A stretch of 64,000 nucleotides of DNA, taken from positions 1 through 64,000 of the forward strand of contig NZ_QGSY01000340.1 of the NCBI RefSeq assembly GCF_003857035.1, read 5' to 3'. Made by a program: the position numbers and the translations under genes. The notes beneath the pieces were generated by a model that was not told where the DNA came from, searched no databases, and saw only the letters and a program-made list of their open reading frames with translations. Within the stretch, counting starts at the first letter, position 1, and every line of letters starts with the position of its first letter. The stretch is from Micromonospora arida (GTDB lineage: Bacteria; Actinomycetota; Actinomycetes; Mycobacteriales; Micromonosporaceae). Shown in pieces: positions 52,082-59,752 of this stretch.

Positions 52082-53049
52082 ACCGCTGGCTGACCGAGGC
52101 CGTACCCCGGGGCCGGGTGGCCGCCTTCCGCACCCTGATCTACCTGTTCGTCGCCGCCGATCTGGTGATCTTCACCCCCTGGGTACGCACCCGGGTCAGC
52201 GTGCCCGGCGACCTGTACCAGCCACTCCTGATCGGCCGCCTGCTCCCACTGCCGACGCCAACCGAGACGCTGGTGACGGTGATCTTCTGGGCGTTGCTGC
52301 TGCTCGCCCTCCTCGCCGCCACCGGCCGAGCGCCCCGGCTGCTCGGCTGGGCGGTGTGCGCGCTGTACCTGGAGTGGATGATCATCGCGATGAGCTACGG
52401 GAAGGTCGACCACGACCGGTTCGGGCTGCTCGTCGCACTGGCCGTGCTGCCCACCGCCGGTCGCGCCCGACACGGCGACACCACCCGCACCGAGGCCGGC
52501 GGCTGGGCGCTACGTGTCACCCAGATCGCGGTGATCTGCACGTACTTCCTGGCCGCCTTCGCCAAGCTGCGCTTCGGCGGTCTGGACTGGCTGACCGGCT
52601 CGGTCCTGGCCCGTGCGATCATCCGACGCGGCACCGACCTGGCGGACCTCATCGCCCAGGTGCCGTACCTGCTGATCGTCGCCCAGTTCGGCATCGTGGC
52701 GTTCGAGCTGCTGAGCCCGATGGTCTTCTTCCTGCCACCCCGCTGGCGACTCGCCATGGTCGGCTTCTTCTACTCGTTCCATGCAGTCACCGTCGCGACC
52801 ATCACGATCTCGTTCGCGCCGCACCTGGCCGCGATGACCAGCTTCCTACCGCTGGAGCGGGTGCGCCCGCTGGTCCGGGCACGCCGGCTGATCGGGCGTG
52901 GCCCTTCCGAGGCAGCGACGACCGATGCTCCGGAACCGCGCCCGGCCGAGGGCGACCCGGTGCCGGCCGACCAGGGCCCGGTGGCAGCCGGCGCGGGGCC
53001 GGCGCTCGACGGTCAGGCGCCGGTGGTCGGGCGACCGGTCGGGCCGTAG
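52078..53049 (+). CDS. HTTM-like polytopic membrane protein
   Basis: A 323-residue membrane protein with about seven helices. It has AFRTLIYLFVAADLVIFTPW at the N-terminus, EWMIIAMSYGKVDHDRFGLL, and ICTYFLAAFAKLRFGGLDWLTG, a pattern like HTTM/vitamin-K-carboxylase-related proteins. The C-terminal 50 residues are Pro/Ala/Gly-rich and disordered. It overlaps the upstream gene by four bases and overlaps the end of the convergent DCC gene by 37 bp. Confidence 0.75.
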   Translation: MNRWLTEAVPRGRVAAFRTLIYLFVAADLVIFTPWVRTRVSVPGDLYQPLLIGRLLPLPTPTETLVTVIFWALLLLALLAATGRAPRLLGWAVCALYLEWMIIAMSYGKVDHDRFGLLVALAVLPTAGRARHGDTTRTEAGGWALRVTQIAVICTYFLAAFAKLRFGGLDWLTGSVLARAIIRRGTDLADLIAQVPYLLIVAQFGIVAFELLSPMVFFLPPRWRLAMVGFFYSFHAVTVATITISFAPHLAAMTSFLPLERVRPLVRARRLIGRGPSEAATTDAPEPRPAEGDPVPADQGPVAAGAGPALDGQAPVVGRPVGP

Positions 53050-53432
53050 AGCCGCTCCCGGGCCTCCTGAGGCAGGGAGCAGGCCGCCGTGCCACCGGGA
53101 AGTCGGTGCCGGTTGCGCGCCACCCAGCGGTACAACGGCCAGGCCGCGACGCGTACCGGAGGAATCCGCAGGCCGGCGCCGGCGACCCGCCAGAGCGGAC
53201 CACTCGCGGCGAGCAGCTTCGCGATGGCGTCCGGACCGGCCGCTCGCGAGCCGTCCGCGCCGACCCACTGCACGGCCTCCTCGCACTCGGCCACGGTGAG
53301 GCCGAGCGCGTCCAGGTCGGCGAACTGCCAGGGCACCACCCGTGCGGCGGTGGGGATGCGGCGCTCGATGAACTCCGCACAGCTCGTGCAGAACGCGCAG
53401 TCCCCGTCGTAGACGAAGGTCGACGTCTCCAT
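53013..53432 (-). CDS. DCC-family thiol-disulfide oxidoreductase (DUF393)
   Basis: A 139-residue thioredoxin-fold protein with the diagnostic YDGDCAFC motif at 8-15 (C12, C15, plus C18). Its second conserved part is VPWQFADLDALGLTVAECEEAVQWV, and WPLYRWVARNRHRL follows. I use the ATG at 53432, nine bases after GGGAGG; a second ATG lies three codons upstream. The family often occurs beside HTTM proteins. Here the two genes converge and overlap, so antisense interference is possible. Confidence 0.85.
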   Translation of the reverse strand: METSTFVYDGDCAFCTSCAEFIERRIPTAARVVPWQFADLDALGLTVAECEEAVQWVGADGSRAAGPDAIAKLLAASGPLWRVAGAGLRIPPVRVAAWPLYRWVARNRHRLPGGTAACSLPQEARERLYGPTGRPTTGA

Positions 53433-53500
53433 GATGTCCATCCTCCCCTCTCCGACCACCCGGACGCCCACCGGTGTACGGCGGGTCACTTGCGCTTGCC

Positions 53501-53516
53501 TCGTACACGTGTTCGA
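53501..53516 (+). promoter_or_regulatory. SOS (LexA) box before the radical-SAM gene
   Basis: TCGTACACGTGTTCGA differs from the mycobacterial/actinobacterial SOS consensus TCGAAC-N4-GTTCGA at one position. It ends 3 bp before the ATG at 53520 and so would block initiation, consistent with a leaderless SOS-controlled transcript. It also lies 68 bp from the divergent DCC start. Confidence 0.72.
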
Positions 53517-53519
53517 ATA

Positions 53520-54572
53520 ATGGCCATGCGCTGGGACAACCTCACCGCTCCCCCGGTCGAGGGAGACCCCGAGCGGGCAGCGCCAGCGACGCCACCCCTG
53601 CCGCTGGCGCTGCCCGGCGCCGTCGCCCGCACCTTCGACACCCCCGAGTTCGCCGGGATGACCTTCTACGAGGTGCAGGCCAAGTCCATCCTCAACCGGG
53701 TGCCCGGGCAGTCCCGCGTCCCGTTCGAGTGGACGGTCAACCCATACCGGGGCTGTTCTCATGCATGTCGCTACTGTTTCGCGAGAAATACTCACACTTA
53801 TCTCGATCTCGACGCCGGTGCGGACTTCGACCGGAAGGTGATCGTCAAGGTCAACGCCGGTGAGCTGGTCCGGCGGGAGCTGGCCGCGCCGCGCTGGCGG
53901 GGCGCGCACGTGGCGATGGGCACCAACGTGGACTGCTACCAGCGGGCCGAGGGTCGCTACCGGCTGATGCCGCAGATCATCGGCGCCCTGCGAGACTTCG
54001 CCAACCCGTTCTCGATCCTCACCAAGGGCACGTTGATCCTGCGCGACCTGCCGCTGTTGCGCGAGGCAGCCGAGGTGACCACCGTGGGCATCTCCTTCTC
54101 GGTGGGGTTCGTCGACGAGCACCTCTGGCGCACCGTCGAGCCGGGCACACCGCACCCACGCCGCCGACTGGACGCCGTCCGGGCGCTCGCCGACGCCGGC
54201 TTCTCCGTCGGCGTGCTGATGGCCCCGATCCTGCCCGGCCTCAGCGACAGCGACGAGTCGATCGAGGCCACCGTCTCGGCGATCGCCGCCGCAGGCGCGA
54301 CGAGCGTGACAGCCCTGCCCCTGCACCTGCGTCCCGGCGCCCGGGAGTGGTACGCGCACTGGCTCGCCCGCGAGCACCCGCACCTCGTCCCCCGCTACCG
54401 CGAGTTGTATCGGGCCGGCGCGTACGCGCCGCAGACGTACCAGCGGGAGTTGACCGCACGGGTGCGGATCGCCGCCCGCCGGCACGGGCTGCACCGCGGG
54501 GAGCGGGGCGACAACCGCAGCCTGCCCGAGCCGCCGCCACCGTCGGCGGCCGAGCAGCTGACGCTGCTGTAG
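53520..54572 (+). CDS. Rv2578c-family radical SAM protein
   Basis: A 350-residue radical-SAM enzyme. The 4Fe-4S motif C-x3-C-x2-C is at 79-86 (GCSHACRYCF), preceded by NPYRGC, the family block shared with spore-photoproduct-lyase-like enzymes. It continues with KVNAGELVRREL, GTNVDCYQ and SILTKGTLILRD. The ATG at 53520 is used (M3 is an alternative); neither has a ribosome site. A LexA box overlaps the promoter, supporting a DNA-damage role. The reaction is unknown. Confidence 0.88.
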   Translation: MAMRWDNLTAPPVEGDPERAAPATPPLPLALPGAVARTFDTPEFAGMTFYEVQAKSILNRVPGQSRVPFEWTVNPYRGCSHACRYCFARNTHTYLDLDAGADFDRKVIVKVNAGELVRRELAAPRWRGAHVAMGTNVDCYQRAEGRYRLMPQIIGALRDFANPFSILTKGTLILRDLPLLREAAEVTTVGISFSVGFVDEHLWRTVEPGTPHPRRRLDAVRALADAGFSVGVLMAPILPGLSDSDESIEATVSAIAAAGATSVTALPLHLRPGAREWYAHWLAREHPHLVPRYRELYRAGAYAPQTYQRELTARVRIAARRHGLHRGERGDNRSLPEPPPPSAAEQLTLL

Positions 54573-54591
54573 TCGGAGCTACAGTCGGCGG

Positions 54592-54999
54592 GTGCGTACC
54601 GCTCAGCAGATCCTCGCCGACTCCGCCGTGATCGCCGTCGTGGGCGCGTCCCGCGACCCGTTCAAGGCCGCGCACGGCGTGCCGTTGCAGATGCAGCAGT
54701 ACGGCTGGCGCATCATCCCGGTCAACCCGACCGTCGACGAACTGTTCGGGGAGCGGGCCTACCGGACCCTCGCCGACATTCCGCACCCCGTCGACCTGGT
54801 GGACGTGTTCCGACCGGCGGCCGACGCCGTGCAGGTGGTCCGGGACGCGGCGGCGATCGGTGCCCCCGCGGTCTGGCTGCAACTGGGCATCGTCTCGGCC
54901 GAGGCGCGGCGGATCGCCGAGGGGGCCGGCATGGACTACGTCGAGGACCGCTGCCTCATCGTCGAACGCGCCGCCGCCAACCTGACCCGCCTGCCCTGA
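54592..54999 (+). CDS. CoA-binding (YccU/HcgN-like) protein
   Basis: A 135-residue Rossmann-fold protein of the CoA_binding family. It has IAVVGASRDPFKAAHGVPLQM, VNPTVDELFG and VWLQLGIVSAEARRIAE. This matches the stand-alone CoA-binding domain of succinyl-CoA-synthetase-like proteins, whose role is unclear. The start is the GTG at 54592, only 19 bp after the radical-SAM stop, so it may be in the same SOS unit. Confidence 0.85.
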   Translation: MRTAQQILADSAVIAVVGASRDPFKAAHGVPLQMQQYGWRIIPVNPTVDELFGERAYRTLADIPHPVDLVDVFRPAADAVQVVRDAAAIGAPAVWLQLGIVSAEARRIAEGAGMDYVEDRCLIVERAAANLTRLP

Positions 55000-55011
55000 C
55001 CCACCCACCCC

Positions 55012-55084
55012 CGCGATCTTGCACTTACTGTCCCGGCATAACCGACACAAGGGTCAATCGGGCAACCGAAAGTGCAAGATCGCG
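55012..55084. terminator. 15-bp inverted repeat between convergent genes
   Basis: CGCGATCTTGCACTT (55012-55026) is exactly complementary to AAGTGCAAGATCGCG (55070-55084) across a 43-nt loop. It fills the gap between the CoA-binding gene and the acyl-CoA dehydrogenase gene. The core GCGATCTTGC also occurs at about 112-121, suggesting a recurring intergenic element. Confidence 0.65.
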
Positions 55085-55103
55085 AGGGTGCAGGGCGTGG
55101 AAT

Positions 55104-56300
55104 TTAGAGCTTGTACTCCTTGAGGAGACCGCGGGAGATGATGGTCTTCTGGATCTCTGAGGTGCCCTCGCCGATGAGCAGGAACGGGGCCTCCCGCATC
55201 AGCCGCTCGATCTCGTACTCCTTGGAGTAGCCGTAGCCGCCGTGAATGCGGAACGCCTCCTGGACGACCTCGGCGCAGTATTCCGAGGCGAGCAGCTTGG
55301 CCATCCCGGCCTCCACGTCGTTGCGCTGGCCGGCGTCCTTGAGCCGGGCGGCGTTGACCATGAGGGCGTGCGCGGCCTCGATCTTCGTGCCCATCTCGGC
55401 GAGCTTGAAGGCGATCGCCTGGTGCTTGGCCAGAGGCTGACCAAAGGTCTTGCGCTGCTGGGCGTACTGCACGGCCAACTCGAAGGCGCGGATGGAGATG
55501 CCGCAGGCACGGGCGGCCACGTTGACCCGGCCCACCTCGATGCCGTCCATCATCTGGTAGAAGCCGCGGCCGACCTGGTCGGCGCCACCGAGGATCGCGG
55601 AGTCGGGGACTGTCACGCCGTCGAGGACCATCTCGGTGGTCTCGACGCCCTTGTAGCCCATCTTCTCGATCTTGCCGGGGATGGTCAGCCCGGGGGCGGT
55701 CTCGCCGAAGCCCGGCTCCTTCTCCAGCAGGAAGGTGCTCATGTTGCCGTACACCGACTCCGCGCCGGTGTCGGTCTTGACCAGGGTGGCCACCACCGAG
55801 GAGTACGCCCCGTTGGTGAGCCACATCTTCTGCCCGTTGAGCACGTAACGGTCGCCGTCGCGAACGGCCCTGGACTTGATCGCGGAGACGTCGGAGCCGG
55901 TCTCGGGCTCGGACATGGAGAACGCGCCGCGCACCTCGCCGGTGGCCATCTTCGGCAGCAGCCGGGCCTTCTGCTCGGCGGAGCCGTGCTGGGAGATCAG
56001 GTACGCCACGATGAAGTGGGTGTTGACGATGCCAGAGATCGACATCCAGCCCCGGGACAGCTGCTCCACCACCAGCGCGTAGGTGAGCAGCGACTCGCCG
56101 AGCCCGCCGTACTCCTCGTCGATGGTGAGGCCGAACAGCCCCATCTCGCGCATGCCGTCGAGGATGTCGGTGGGGTATTCGTCGGCGTGCTCCAGCCGCT
56201 GCGCGTGCGGGATGATCTCCTTGTCGGCGAAGTCCCGAACGGTCTCCAGGATCGACTGCTGCACATCGGTCAGGCCGGGCGTCTGGGCGAGTCGAGCCAT
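55104..56300 (-). CDS. Acyl-CoA dehydrogenase
   Basis: A 398-residue FAD-dependent dehydrogenase. It has FGLTIDEEYGGLGESLL, the signature FSMSEPETGSDVSAIKSRA, GRVNVAARACGIS and IHGGYGYSKEYEIERLMREA. Catalytic Glu is expected in the C-terminal domain. The C-terminus ends in SEIQKTIISRGLL, typical of the family. Substrate is unknown; with MaoC and the lyase in the window, a methylsuccinyl-CoA dehydrogenase-like role is possible. The ATG at 56300 is followed upstream by a candidate operator at 56337. Confidence 0.92.
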   Translation of the reverse strand: MARLAQTPGLTDVQQSILETVRDFADKEIIPHAQRLEHADEYPTDILDGMREMGLFGLTIDEEYGGLGESLLTYALVVEQLSRGWMSISGIVNTHFIVAYLISQHGSAEQKARLLPKMATGEVRGAFSMSEPETGSDVSAIKSRAVRDGDRYVLNGQKMWLTNGAYSSVVATLVKTDTGAESVYGNMSTFLLEKEPGFGETAPGLTIPGKIEKMGYKGVETTEMVLDGVTVPDSAILGGADQVGRGFYQMMDGIEVGRVNVAARACGISIRAFELAVQYAQQRKTFGQPLAKHQAIAFKLAEMGTKIEAAHALMVNAARLKDAGQRNDVEAGMAKLLASEYCAEVVQEAFRIHGGYGYSKEYEIERLMREAPFLLIGEGTSEIQKTIISRGLLKEYKL

Positions 56301-56336
56301 CTCAGCCTCCGAGGATCAGCGCACTACTCATGGGTA

Positions 56337-56354
56337 ACTGAACGCTGGGTCAGT
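56337..56354 (-). promoter_or_regulatory. Operator-like repeat before the acyl-CoA dehydrogenase
   Basis: ACTGAACGCTGGGTCAGT has 7-bp arms (one mismatch) around 4 bp, 37-54 bp before the dehydrogenase start. The layout is typical of TetR-type operators on acyl-CoA genes. It does not resemble the palindrome shared by MaoC and the lyase. A further repeat, GTGAAAAGGTTCAC, lies at 56405-56418 towards the divergent DUF4190 gene. Confidence 0.4.
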
Positions 56355-56477
56355 ATCGGCCCCTCGGGTCGACGAGGCCAAGGTGACCAGTCCACACAAC
56401 CGCTGTGAAAAGGTTCACCGCTGCGGGTAGCGTCCGGCAAGAGGGACTTTTCCGGCACCGGCAGGAGGAGGACAGCT

Positions 56478-57017
56478 GTGAGCTACCCGCCGCCGTCGGG
56501 ACCGCCCGAGGACGAGCCGCCGCCGTCACCCTACGAGCCACCGAAGGACCAGTCGCCGTACGCGCCACCGCCGGCCGGTCAGCCGCCGTCCGCGCCGCAG
56601 CCGGACCAGCCGGCGTACGAACTGCCAGCGGAACGCTCACCGTACGGACCGCCGGCGGGCGAACCGTCGCCGTACGGCCACCAGGGGCCGCAGCAGTCGG
56701 CGCACTGGAGCCAGCAACCGCCGTACCCCCCGCAGGGCCCCTACGGCCAGTACGGCCCACCGCCGTCCGGGCCGGGTCGGGGCACCAACGTGCTGGCGAT
56801 CCTGTCACTGGTGTTCGCCTTCGTCTTTCCGCCGGCCGGCGTCGTCCTCGGCCACGTGGCCAAGCGGCAGATCCGCACCAACGGCGAGGAGGGCGACCAG
56901 CTCGCGACCTGGGGGCTGATCCTTGGCTACGTCTTCACCGGGCTCACCGTGCTGGCCTGCTGTGGCTGGCTGGCGCTGGTGGCCTTCAGCAACACCGGCG
57001 ACAGCGGCAGCTACTGA
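56478..57017 (+). CDS. Pro-rich DUF4190 membrane protein (copy 1)
   Basis: A 179-residue protein from a GTG with AGGAGGAGGACAG upstream. An N-terminal disordered region with repeated PY/PP units (1-105) precedes two helices, VLAILSLVFAFVFPPAGVVLGHVAK and LILGYVFTGLTVLACCGWLALV, the DUF4190 hairpin. It ends GDSGSY. Paralogous to the gene at 58069. Function is unknown; the layout resembles actinobacterial envelope scaffold proteins. Confidence 0.83.
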   Translation: MSYPPPSGPPEDEPPPSPYEPPKDQSPYAPPPAGQPPSAPQPDQPAYELPAERSPYGPPAGEPSPYGHQGPQQSAHWSQQPPYPPQGPYGQYGPPPSGPGRGTNVLAILSLVFAFVFPPAGVVLGHVAKRQIRTNGEEGDQLATWGLILGYVFTGLTVLACCGWLALVAFSNTGDSGSY

Positions 57018-57048
57018 CGAACGGGCCGGTGCGGACCGGCACCGTCAG
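57014..57048. terminator. Nested hairpin over convergent stops
   Basis: GCCGGT/ACCGGC (57025-57030, 57035-57040) is nested within CTGACG/CGTCAG (57014-57019, 57043-57048). It overlaps the stop codons of the DUF4190 and SDR genes. Confidence 0.45.
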
Positions 57049-57950
57049 CGGAAGCGGGCCTCGCGGACGCTGTTGCCGCCGTCCACCACCAGCATCTGCC
57101 CGGTGATGTACGAGGCAGCCGGCGAGCAGAGGAAGCTGATCGCCGCGGCGACCTCGTCCGGCGTGCCCGGTCGCCCCACCGGGGTGCCCAATCCCTGCTT
57201 GATCTCGGCCATGGTGGACGCCGCGGTGTAGATGGTGCCCGGTGCCACCGCGTTGACGGTCACCCCGTCGGCGATCATCTCCATGGCCAGAGCCCGGGTC
57301 AGCCCGACGACCCCGGCCTTCGCCGCGGCGTACGCGGCCTCGGTGGGCAGGGCGTTGACCGGGCCGGCCGTGGCCGCCAGGTTGACGATGCGACCCCAAC
57401 CCCGCTCGGCCATCCCCCCGATGAACGCCCGGCTGCACAGGAACGCGGTGGAGAGGTTGCGGTCGATCTCGCCGCGCCACTCGTCGTAGGTCAGCTGCGC
57501 TACCGGCCGCAGCACCCCCTGGCTGGCGCGACTGGCCAGGCCGGCGTTGTTGACAAGCACCTCGACGTCGCCCAACTGCTCGGCGACCGCATCGGCCAGC
57601 GCGCCGACCTCGGACTCGTCGGTCAGGTCCGCGACGAAGCCGGTCACCCCCAGCTCGGTCGCCCGCTCGTGGATGCGTCGGGTGGTGGAGACGATGGCCA
57701 CCCGCGCGCCCAGGTCGGCGAGTCGCCGGGCGGTGGCATAACCGATGCCGTCCGGGCTGCCCGCCCCGGTGACCAGGGCGACCCGCCCGTCGAGGCGCAT
57801 GGTGACCGGGTCGGTGAGCGCGACCGGCTCGTCGGGGCCGGGACTGCCCGCCGGGGCGGCCGTCCGTGCGCGCCGGGCAGCGCCCGGGCGGCTGACGTCC
57901 CGTCGGGGTCGACTGCCGGAGCGGTCCGCGGCGCGCGCGTCGTATGCCAT
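57045..57950 (-). CDS. Short-chain dehydrogenase/reductase with N-terminal extension
   Basis: A 301-residue protein. The first ~50 residues (AYDARAADRSGSRPRR onwards) are Arg/Pro-rich and likely disordered. A classical SDR fold follows, with VTGAGSPDGIGYATA, NNAG, YAAAKAG (catalytic Tyr and Lys) and a C-terminal GGNSVREARFR. The 57950 ATG has AGGATC upstream; a start at 57800 would omit the extension but lacks a ribosome site. Substrate unknown. Confidence 0.85.
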   Translation of the reverse strand: MAYDARAADRSGSRPRRDVSRPGAARRARTAAPAGSPGPDEPVALTDPVTMRLDGRVALVTGAGSPDGIGYATARRLADLGARVAIVSTTRRIHERATELGVTGFVADLTDESEVGALADAVAEQLGDVEVLVNNAGLASRASQGVLRPVAQLTYDEWRGEIDRNLSTAFLCSRAFIGGMAERGWGRIVNLAATAGPVNALPTEAAYAAAKAGVVGLTRALAMEMIADGVTVNAVAPGTIYTAASTMAEIKQGLGTPVGRPGTPDEVAAAISFLCSPAASYITGQMLVVDGGNSVREARFR

Positions 57951-58068
57951 GTCAGGGATCCTGCCCGTTACGACCGGCCCGAGCAACGCGGCACCCGGAA
58001 GCAGGGGCGTCGGGTTTGGGCGGCGCTGGCTACCCTGTCTCCGCACCCCAACCCGACGGAGAGTTCGC

Positions 58069-58608
58069 ATGACCAATCCCCCGCCGCCCGGCAACTGGAG
58101 CGATCCCACGTGGTCGGCCCAGCCGTCGAGCCCCGCACCGGACCCGACCCTGGTGGCCGGTCAGCCGGTGCCCGCGCAATCTGGCCCGGTCGACCCGTAC
58201 GCCCCCGGTGCGTACGCACCGGTCGACCCGTACGCCGGCGCGAAGCAGTCAGCGGCCCAGCCGATGCCCGGATACGCCCCGCCCGGTTACGCCCCGCCCG
58301 GTTACCCGCCGCAGTACCCCGGCTACGGCTACCCGCAGCCCCCGAAGACCAACGGGATGGCCATCGCGGCGTTCGTGCTGGCCCTGATCGGTTTCACGTC
58401 CTGCATCACCGCGCCGATCGGCGCGATCCTCGGCCACGTGGCGCAGAAGCAGATCCGGCTCAGCGGCGAGGGCGGGGCGGGGATGGCGAAGGCCGCCATC
58501 ATCGTCGGCTGGATTCTCACCGGGTTCCTGGTGCTGGTGATCGCCATCTACGCCGCCGCGATCATCTACGCGATCGCGACGAGCGACAACAGCAGCAGCA
58601 GCTACTGA
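58069..58608 (+). CDS. Pro-rich DUF4190 membrane protein (copy 2)
   Basis: A 179-residue protein, the same length as copy 1. It has a Pro/Ala/Gly/Tyr-rich N-terminus with repeated PPGYAPPGYPP units, two helices (GMAIAAFVLALIGFTSCI, AAIIVGWILTGFLVLVIAIY) and terminal SSSSY. GGAGAG precedes the ATG. The DUF4190 helices share GHVAQKQIRLSGEGG with GHVAKRQIRTNGEEG of copy 1. Confidence 0.85.
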   Translation: MTNPPPPGNWSDPTWSAQPSSPAPDPTLVAGQPVPAQSGPVDPYAPGAYAPVDPYAGAKQSAAQPMPGYAPPGYAPPGYPPQYPGYGYPQPPKTNGMAIAAFVLALIGFTSCITAPIGAILGHVAQKQIRLSGEGGAGMAKAAIIVGWILTGFLVLVIAIYAAAIIYAIATSDNSSSSY

Positions 58609-58687
58609 CCGGCGCGCGGGCGGGCCGGCGTACCGCCGATTGTCGGGCCGGACCGACAGCCGGCGGCGGTCGTCCCGGCCCGGCCGG

Positions 58688-59644
58688 TCACTCCGACGGT
58701 GGGGTGAACGACGAGGTACGGCTCATCCCGGCGGCCCGGCCCTTGGCCGCGACCACCAGCGCCATCTTGCGGGACGCTTCGTCGATCATCTCGTCGCCGA
58801 GCATCACGGCGCCGAGCCGGCCGCCGGCCTCCGAGGTGTAGTGCTCGTACGCGTCGAGGATCAGCTCGGCGTGGTCGTAGTCGGCCTGCGCCGGCTGGTA
58901 GACCTCGTTGGCGGCGTCGATCTGGCCCGGGTGCAGCACCCACTTGCCGTCGAAGCCCAGCGCGGCCGAGCGCTTGGCCACCTCGCGGAACCCGTCGACG
59001 TCGCGGATCTGCAGGAACGGGCCGTCGATGGCCTGCTTGTCGTGCATCCGCGCGGCCATCAGGATCCGCATCAGGATGTAGTGGTACGGGTCGCCCGGGT
59101 AGTCCGGGATCAGGCCGCCGACCACCATCGACTTCATGTTGATCGACGCCATGAAGTCGGCCGGGCCGAAGATGATGGTCTCCACGCGCGGCGAGGCGGC
59201 GGCGATGGCGTCCACGTTGACCAGACCCGCGGCGTTCTCGATCTGCGCCTCGATGCCGATCCGACCGACCTCCAGGCCGATCGTCTTCTCGATCTGGGTG
59301 AGCGTCAGGTCCAGCCACTGCACCTGGGCGGCGGTCTGCACCTTCGGCAGCATGATGCAGTCCAGGTTGGCACCGGCGCCCTCGACGACCTCGATGACAT
59401 CCCGGTAGGTCCACGGGGTGGTCAGGTCGTTGACCCGGACCACCCGGGTCTTGCCGGCCCAGTCACCCTCGTTGAGGGCGGCCACGATGTTCTTGCGCGC
59501 GTCCGGCTTGGCCAGTGGGGCGACGGCGTCCTCCAGGTCGAGGAAGACCTGGTCGGCCGGGAGGCCCTGGGCCTTGCCGAGCATCTTCACGCTGGAACCC
59601 GGCACGGCGAGGCAGGACCTGCGGGGGCGACCGACTGCGGCCAT
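58688..59644 (-). CDS. HpcH/HpaI-family CoA-ester lyase
   Basis: A 318-residue TIM-barrel lyase of the CitE/Mcl group. It has SCLAVPGSSVKMLGKA, VFLDLEDAVAP (metal-site Asp/Glu), IMLPKVQ, EAQIENAAG (metal-site Glu) and GKWVLHPGQIDAANEVY. Family members cleave malyl-, beta-methylmalyl- or citramalyl-CoA. The ATG at 59644 is behind AAGGAG. A palindrome shared with the MaoC gene lies 61-80 bp upstream, suggesting joint control in a glyoxylate/ethylmalonyl-CoA-related pathway. Confidence 0.88.
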   Translation of the reverse strand: MAAVGRPRRSCLAVPGSSVKMLGKAQGLPADQVFLDLEDAVAPLAKPDARKNIVAALNEGDWAGKTRVVRVNDLTTPWTYRDVIEVVEGAGANLDCIMLPKVQTAAQVQWLDLTLTQIEKTIGLEVGRIGIEAQIENAAGLVNVDAIAAASPRVETIIFGPADFMASINMKSMVVGGLIPDYPGDPYHYILMRILMAARMHDKQAIDGPFLQIRDVDGFREVAKRSAALGFDGKWVLHPGQIDAANEVYQPAQADYDHAELILDAYEHYTSEAGGRLGAVMLGDEMIDEASRKMALVVAAKGRAAGMSRTSSFTPPSE

Positions 59645-59704
59645 GGATGTGCTCCTTCCAGCGTCCGGCGGGCATGCCGACGCCAACCTGACGACAGATC
59701 CGAA

Positions 59705-59724
59705 ACCTTAACGATCCCAAAGGG
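59705..59724 (-). promoter_or_regulatory. Palindrome upstream of the CoA-ester lyase gene
   Basis: ACCTTAACGATCCCAAAGGG lies between the lyase and the divergent SDR start. It matches the reverse complement of the palindrome at 50618-50637 at 14 of 20 positions by my reading, with CCTTAAC-N-ATC-N3-AAGG in common. Confidence 0.5.
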
Positions 59725-59752
59725 CGTTGTGACGCCACGGTAACCTCGCGCC

